From Trissonchulus latispiculum (lineage: Eukaryota; Nematoda; Enoplea; Enoplida; Ironidae), in the NCBI GenBank assembly GCA_030248195.1, contig JASAND010018185.1, forward strand, positions 1 to 64,000: a stretch of DNA of 64,000 nt, given 5' to 3'. How positions within the stretch are numbered: position 1 is the stretch's first letter; each line of letters opens with the position of its first letter. Positions 57,093 through 64,000 of the stretch are shown here, piece by piece. The notes under the pieces were generated by a model. That model did no database searches, was not told where the DNA came from, and saw only the letters and a program-made list of their open reading frames with translations. A program made the position numbers and the translations under genes.

Positions 57093-57093
57093 C
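56979..57093. repeat. (TA)n microsatellite
   Basis: About 115 bp of TA dinucleotides with a few interruptions (taaata, tacata, tgta). Confidence 0.95.
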
Positions 57094-57859
57094 ATTTTTT
57101 TCAGGGTGGGTTGTTTTCCCCGCATATATATGGGTTTTATCTTCCCGCCGATGGTTATTTTGTCCCGCCAGTTTGGGACATTGTTTCGCAATAACGCCAC
57201 GCGATAGAAAGGCGTCCTATAGGTCATAAAAAAGCTTACGACTAGACCTAGCTGCATATATAATCAGTATTTCGATATCACAAACCAGTAAAAAGGTCTG
57301 TCCAAAAATCAAAAAAGTGGGTTCTTGTTTCCCGCTTGACTATATAAATCGGTTGTAATACTGCTAGGTTTAGGTTGTAAATAGCCCTTTCTTAGCAAAA
57401 ATTGAAATTTTTTCTTTTTTGACGAAACCTTTTACTCCCTCCTCCAGTATAGGTTTTTCCGGACCCAACCCCACCCACTCTCATTTCGGCTATGCCCACA
57501 ACTAACTTCAAGGTACACCTATGGGGAGGGTAAGTCAAAACTTCTGGGAGGCAAAGGGGATCAGAAATTCTGCCAGCCCGATTGGCATTATCGTATGCAA
57601 AAATTTCTGGGGAGGAGGAAGCATAGGTGGCACAAATTTCTGTGGGGCAGGGCAAATGTAATCGAAAAGTGCTTAAATATATATCATATAGCTATTTTTG
57701 CTGCTAAAGCATTTTTGCAAAGGACCAAGGGTTGGAGCTTGAGCTCCAAAACCTACCAGCAGAAATACCCCCCCCCTTAGGTGTCCCCGTCTAGGTGTAG
57801 CAGAGCTGCTCAGTTTGGATAAAGGTGCAACTTGTTACACATAAATGAAAAACACGTAA
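57094..57859. other. Spacer between SINEs and repeat copy C
   Basis: No gene recognised. Short open frames on the minus strand (57392-57655 and within 56961-57257) lack any domain. Confidence 0.3.
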
Positions 57860-60800
57860 ATTTGTAATGGAATTAATAAAACAAGAAGTTGAAAATAACA
57901 GAAATTGGTCTAAAAGTATCCCAAAATAGTTAGTCTACAAGGGAGAATTCTTATGCCATGGATCCGTAAAGAAGAGCGAAGATCATCTACATGGAATGTA
58001 TTTATCAAATAGTGTCCAAGCAATAATTGTATAGATTATCTTATGTTTGTCTAGCTAGAGTTGCCAGTATTCAGTAGAAACCAAGAAGTTTATCAACAGG
58101 GCCCAAGGTTGATACTCGATTAGGACATAAATTTCAGTCTTAATTATGATTTTAGGCTTAATTAAGTCCTACTAACGTGTGTTTTATTAACAATACTAAT
58201 CCAGGAATTGTGTAAAAGGAGTATTTCGGTCTTAATCCCTTTAGTAAGTGGAGTTGTTACTCCCACACGGAGACAAAATCGACACTTAAACTAAACTTAG
58301 ACGAATTAGTGAGTGCCGTCCATAATTTTAGTCAAGTACAGCCTCCCTCATAAAGTAGTACAATCACTAGTGCTCGTATACTAGTTAGCAGGAAATCATA
58401 AACCCAAAACATGAAGTTTATGTGCATAATTAAGGCAAAAATTAGTCGTAAAATCGCTTATAAACTGAAAACTTGCACCTAAAACAACAAATATTGGAAG
58501 ATGGTTCACAATTGGGTATAAAATAGCTAAGTACGTAGTTAGGTAGGGTTAATTAGTGATAATTAGGTGTTAATTAGGTAATAATTAGTTAGTTTTAATA
58601 TTTTTGGTTAGAAAATGACTTGGGCTAATATGAAAGAGAATTTGATTCTGATTCTAAAAAGCCAAACCCGACTTTTCAACTCCCAATAATATGAAAGTTA
58701 TAAAGGAAAATGTTTTTATGAGATTACTTCTTGTGTCGTAATCTTACCACTCCAAAAAGGAGTGTTCTAAAATTGGTTTTCTTTTAGGTTTGACTTAAGT
58801 CAAATCTTTTTTCCTTTCCATTGTCTGGGAGGTTGTCTACCTCCCAGACTACACCTCAGTCAGGTGTTGTTTTCCTTTTCTCCCTCTCTGCTAGGCCACT
58901 TTCTCCAAAGGCCTAGCAGTTGTCCTCACCTGAAATTTTGGCCGAGGACAAGGCCAACAAAGAGGAAACAAAGAAAACAGTAGTATTAGCCCAAGACATG
59001 TAGGTTAGAGGGGGCTAATTCCCCTTATTAATAATACAAATATTAAAATAAGTAGGTAGATATACGTAGATAAGTACGTAGTTAATTATGATGTAATTTT
59101 TAATTCATGGAAAATTGTATATCTGTTGCAACAATTCTATAAAGTTATGAAATTTCACGAAGATTTCCCTTTGGTTATGTTTATGTGTTAAGGAAAATTT
59201 CGCAAAGTTTCGCCAAGTTTCGGCACTGGAAATATATCAAAAATGGGTCAGTTGGGGGGCAATAATTTCAAAATCTCATTAATTTCGACCACTAATGGCC
59301 AGCTGGCTCAGCCCGCCGCTGCGCCTCACATACAAAAGATGACAAGCTTCTAGAGGTTCTAGAACCTTCTAGAAGCTTTGCCTTAAAGTCAAAGCAAAGT
59401 CCCAAATTCGCTAATGACCTGTCACCGAGCTGTCAGCAAACCTGTCAGCTCGGTCCCAAAATTTTATTTTCAAATCAGTGTTCGTTGAGTTGCAGCCAAA
59501 GTAGGTTGCTTTTTCATCTCCATTCGGTGCGTTCCCTAGTGCAGTTGCTACCTGCATAGGGAATTCAGCGCACCCTCCCAGGTTAGGACGCATAGGGACT
59601 TTTTCTCTGACCCACAGTGGTCAGCAAAAAGACATTGAGTCTTTTAACACGAACACTACCTTCATTTTAGGGGCCTTTTGGTTTTGTTATACCCGTCCAA
59701 ATCAGCATTTTTTCGGCCCTTTTGTGGCCCTATTTTTGGTGGCCTAAGGGCCAATTTTTTCCGTATTCTGGATGCCATTGGGCCAGCTTTTTTTATACGA
59801 TTTTGGGCCATGAAGCCCCACTTTTATTCAACATTTGGGCCTGAGGCCGTATTTTAGTTATGATAGCATGTGTGGGCCTTCAGCCACTTTTATTTTATTT
59901 TATTTCATTTTTTCCTCTTCTTTATTATTATTTTACTATTTTAAGAAAAAAAAGGGCAGCTCATGTAAACCCCTCCTGTTCGATGGACGTCTTGAGAATT
60001 GCCCCTACTTTTATTTTTCTGTTTTTCTACACCAACACTCTCTTACTATTGAGGTTTGCTGACCTCCGCCTTCCACTATTCTATTTTTATTTTATTATTC
60101 CTTTCAGTTACACTTTTCTGTCAAGCCACGACCATGTTTTTACCTTTTTAGTAAGGTCCTTTTGGCCTAAAATTGGGGTTTTAAAGTAGAATATGGGATT
60201 ATTAAGTAGGGACCCAACCCCTAAGCCTGAGCTAGAGAGTCCTTTTATTACGACTCTATTTTTACTGAGTTAATCAGTAGAGATGTTCACCCCACAGCCG
60301 GCAACTAGGAGTTGCCGGCCATATTGTTTTAATCTTAGGCTTTGTTAAGCCATAAAATCACTGTTTGTACTTTGCACTGTTTGTCGTAGGTCGGTAATTA
60401 AAAATAATAGGTTATCAAAAACGCGCGAACAAGTTTTAAAACAAAATTCTAAAGTAATCTTTTATTCCTTCTAAATAATTATTATCAAGCGTTTCACGGG
60501 GAATGACCGGCTTCCCCATTAATAAATTTAATTGTTGTCAGTAATTTTGTTTAATAATAATAATTTTGGTTAGTAATGATTGCTTGGCAATCATTACTCA
60601 CATGGCTTTCTCCAAGTTTTAAGTCTTCCAAATCTTACCAAAATTCCGCGCTATAAACTGAGTTTTTAGATACCTAAAACTCATAAACAAAATTCTCGTT
60701 AAAATTCAGTTAATTTAGTACGTTTAAAATAATAGCTAGGAGCATAGGTCACTTAGTATTAATTAGAGTTAGATTTCATTTAGATTGTTTTTAATTATGT

Positions 60801-63800
60801 CTGTTTTTAGGATTAGTTAGATAAGTACTTACCTAAGAAATTGTGTGTTTGTGTATGCATGAATTGTATGAATGGCATTGTATATTGACCTTTATGACTG
60901 TATACGCGTTGACTTGCGGAAACTCCTTCTGTTCGAAGAAGGTTGTGAGCATCGCTGGAGTATCAAGACTCAGACCTTAGGCAGGAATGAAGTGCATGTG
61001 TGATTTGTATGACTGATTGGATTTCTGTCAATATGAGTGTATTCTAGTCTAAACGTTGCATAAGTGGGGCATAAGTGGTTATTAATTTAAGTATTGTATA
61101 AATGTTGCTTAATTGTGTTTAAATAGCAAATAGGGTTACGTAGTTCAATATTAAGTTCAATATTAGATTACCTAGGATCTTTGTATGAATGTTTCATGTA
61201 ATGTAGTTGTCAGTTATAGTTGAGCAAGTGGCCGTCTAAATGGTTAATGATTCTCTGTGTGTATGACTCGTATGAAGTACCAATATCATGCTAGGATTCC
61301 TAAAGTACGCAGGAAATGGTAATAAATAATGTAGTTTTAGGTTGCAAGTCTTGTATGTGTGTTCGGAAGTTTGTGAATACATGGTTACGTAGGAAATCTA
61401 GGTTTAGGCTCAGTTTAGTAAATATGCAAATGAGGTTAGGGCTATAGGATCTAGAGTCACGGGGACTCCGTATTAGGTCCTCATCAGTATGAATCTGGAT
61501 GCCCTCGATTCGTCCGCGTAAGCCACTCTTTGTCAAGAGTGCGGACGAATCGCAAGGAAAGGGATCCGCCAAATAATCGATCTCAGAGCCCAAATTAATG
61601 CATCAGAATTCTCGCCCAAAAGGTATACTGACATTACGTAAGAGGCTGTAATGATTGTAGCTTTTAGTTCTATTCATTATGTCATTGTTTTTAATGCTAG
61701 AACACACCATTATTGCCGTTCTTAGTTAAATTAACCATGTCTGATGCACATTTCATTCCTAATATTGACCGCAACCGCGGTCTAACACCATTTCATGTCG
61801 GTGTTCATGTTCAAAGGCAATAAACTAACAAAAACCCCGTTAAGTAAAGGTTAGCAAGTTTAAAAAATCAAACTTGCTCATTTTTGAATAATATGAAGCT
61901 CATCCATGATAATTATCCATAAATGGCAATAATAGGTTTCAACAATCTGGTAATTTTAACTAATATCAAGCAATAATCAATACCATACCTGAAATAAGTA
62001 AATTAACCATTAGTTACGTAAGTATTATGGATAGGGTACCAGAACCATCTTCTGATAAAGGTTAAAATCATCAGTTTTATGAATTTATCTAGTTTTCAAT
62101 ATTCGATACTCGCAAAATAGGAAGTTGTTACCTTCCTTACTTAAACCCGCGAAACTAAAAGTTCTACATTCAAGTATTGTGTTTTCACCAAACTCATGTG
62201 CAAATCGTTTTTTAATTAAGCAACATGTATCACAGATAGGAAGTTGTTACCTTCCTTGCTAGGACTCGGAAAACAAAGGTCCTAGATTTGATCATACAAA
62301 GAGAAATCAAGTTGAAATCATAGTTTCACATTGAAAGTACAATTTCTTGCACAAGAACGCAAGAAATTGCCCTAAAATTAGCGTTTTGCTTAAAACCGAT
62401 TTTAAGTATTGTGATCTTACTCAAATCATTCAGAGCTTGTGTTAATCCACTTAAATCTCAAACTTTCACAACAATTTCGACTTGTACAAATTTATTCCAA
62501 GCTCATAAAGCCAAAATGTGAGTAATGGTTGCTGGGTTCGAATCCCGCACCTATAACTTGTATTAATGGGTTTTAACCCATTTGATTCAGGTGCGGAAGC
62601 AAACGTGGTCCTGCCGGAATCAAGCCTAGACAGTCAGTATTTCGGAGGTCTCAGGAATCTATATGATCATAATTATTGGTAGTCAGTCCGGAGAAGGGCA
62701 TACGGATATTGGACAGTTATTTTGATCATATTCAGTTTTGTAAGGTATATTGAGGAAGTCGGATCAGACTTTTGTGGAACGGTTAAGGCAGAGACTATCC
62801 GTGAAGTCAAGCACCAGAATCGAATACGGGACCTAAAACCTAAATCAACGAATTTGACAATCATCCTTTTACAGTACTTCAAATTGAACTTTATTCTTTC
62901 AATTCAAAAGATGAATCTTTTCGAGCTAATCATCAGCCTTATCGAAGGGGTTGTCACCCCCTGTCTTTGGTCTAACTAGTTCAGTGGTTTATTTTCCAGT
63001 CAGTCGGAAGTAGAAGACTTAACGAAGAGATTAAATCAAACCATACTTGTACTAACCCCATAAACGGACCAGGAAACTCCCAACCGGACCCCCCCCCTTG
63101 TGTTTGTCCCTTGGCGACCGTATAGCATCCGAAAGTGCTATTGTTACTAGCATTTCAGGCTCACCCAAAGACCGGAAATCTTGCACTACTAACTCCCTTA
63201 ATCTAGTTAATTTAAACTGTTCAGTAGCATTTGTTATTAGTATTATATGGTCCTTGGTAAGGAGGACGGAAAAAGAGTCTTAACTTAACAACACGAACAC
63301 AAGCATATAGGGATTGCACGATAGAGTTTAGTAATAGGTCAAATATTTTGTTAGTCAGTTAGAAAGGAAAGAAAGAGGAATAGAGTAGAACAGAGTTTAG
63401 ATATCAGAACCTTGTCCCTATCATCAATAAATATCTCGGGTAAACCTAATACTGGCAACTCTGGCAAACTACTTTTGTTTGTCAAATTGTTCATACAACA
63501 TACAGTTTGTGATTTGTAGCCTGTCTTACTCATTGTACGCACTGTAATAATCCCTCTTGTTGTTTATTGTCATCATTATCACTGTTAATACTATAATTAT
63601 CATTATTAAATTGTTGTGTCCTAATACTGAATCCCATCTACTAGGACATAAGGTTCAGGTCAAGATTTGGATCCATAGCCCCAGCACAAGTAAGTGACTA
63701 AACTTGAACCCTTGGTCCTGACAAAGACATCATCATCATCGTTCCAGAATCTTGATTTGGCAATCAAGATTCTCAATCAGTGTTCTTTGATACAGACCTG

Positions 63801-64000
63801 ATTCATCTATTCAGAAACGGCAAGTGTCGACCCCGCTTGCTATTGATATCCCTTGGATCCCTGCCCTCTTCAAACGAACTCACGCCTAGACCCCATCCAG
63901 GTTGACCGCAAGGAATCTTTGGTTCTGGACAAATCACCTTCCGAAGATCCTGTGCCTAAGTTTATCCTCACCGATAAACGAGTCGACCTTCCGTGTACTC
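57860..64000 (+). mobile_element. Hairpin-rich non-coding repeat, copy C (runs off the window)
   Basis: Collinear with copy A from 'gtaatggaattaataaaac' to the window end. Hairpins kept include GTCTGGGAGG/CCTCCCAGAC (58823-58849), ACCGAGCTG/CAGCTCGGT (59424-59454), GGTGCGTT/AGCGCACC (59526-59574) and AGCAAGTTT/AAACTTGCT (61853-61878). Two AGGAAG-TTGTTAC-CTTCCT hairpins (62119-62137, 62238-62256) and TGCTA-TTGTTAC-TAGCA (63136-63152) are also present. The last ~100 bp are almost identical to copy A (47769-47868), closer than the rest of the copy. Confidence 0.85.
59690..59885 (+). repeat. Tandem T-rich units with GGCC mini-hairpins (copy C)
   Basis: Five units of GGCC-N3-GGCC (GGCCTAAGGGCC, GCCATTGGGCC, GGGCCATGAAGCCC, GGGCCTGAGGCC, GGGCCTTCAGCC) separated by T-rich spacers, homologous to 43390-43620. 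Confidence 0.75.

Overview
The window looks like nuclear DNA of an arthropod. The genes that can be read are a W(X6)W-amide (myoinhibitory peptide / allatostatin-B) precursor, two ionotropic-receptor-like genes and a class A neuropeptide-type GPCR. Species and class cannot be fixed from sequence alone; a non-insect arthropod such as a springtail or crustacean is a guess. The DNA is AT-rich, gene-poor and dominated by mobile elements. Genes have introns, and several coding exons are short.

Layout. 1-850: broken copy of a large hairpin-rich repeat. 0.9-4.1 kb: last exon of an ionotropic receptor, then the last two exons of an unrecognised single-pass membrane protein. 4.5-9.4 kb: a foldback MITE, a decayed Ty3/Gypsy retrotransposon (gag and integrase/RNase H pieces, minus strand) and a small inverted-repeat element. 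9.8-15.5 kb: one doubtful small gene, two foldback elements, a 31-bp periodic repeat and TTAGGC arrays. 15.5-18.6 kb is the gene-dense part: neuropeptide precursor (+), ionotropic receptor (-), a terminal exon of unknown type (-) and a 58-residue phospholamban/sarcolamban-like micropeptide (-). 19-22 kb: MITEs and a BEL/Pao fragment. 23.7-25.6 kb: three-exon GPCR (-). 26-40 kb: nested MITEs, several with intact target-site duplications, plus a Merlin-type transposase relic. 41.5-64 kb: three long copies (A +, B -, C +) of an element with no long ORF, separated by SINEs and a TA microsatellite.

How it fits together. The neuropeptide gene and the peptide-type GPCR lie 7.5 kb apart, but nothing in the sequence shows they are ligand and receptor. 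The micropeptide would act in muscle or another SERCA-containing membrane.

The most unusual content is the A/B/C/D repeat. It is a chain of dozens of short perfect hairpins over 6-7 kb. Between copies the two arms of a hairpin often differ by matched substitutions, so pairing survives while sequence changes. At some positions the whole hairpin sequence differs but the architecture stays. Several hairpins on unrelated stems share a 7-nt TTGTTAC-type loop. A second theme is a set of MITEs in which each family is filled with its own short motif; the best preserved carry 8-bp (hAT-like) or 7-bp target-site duplications.
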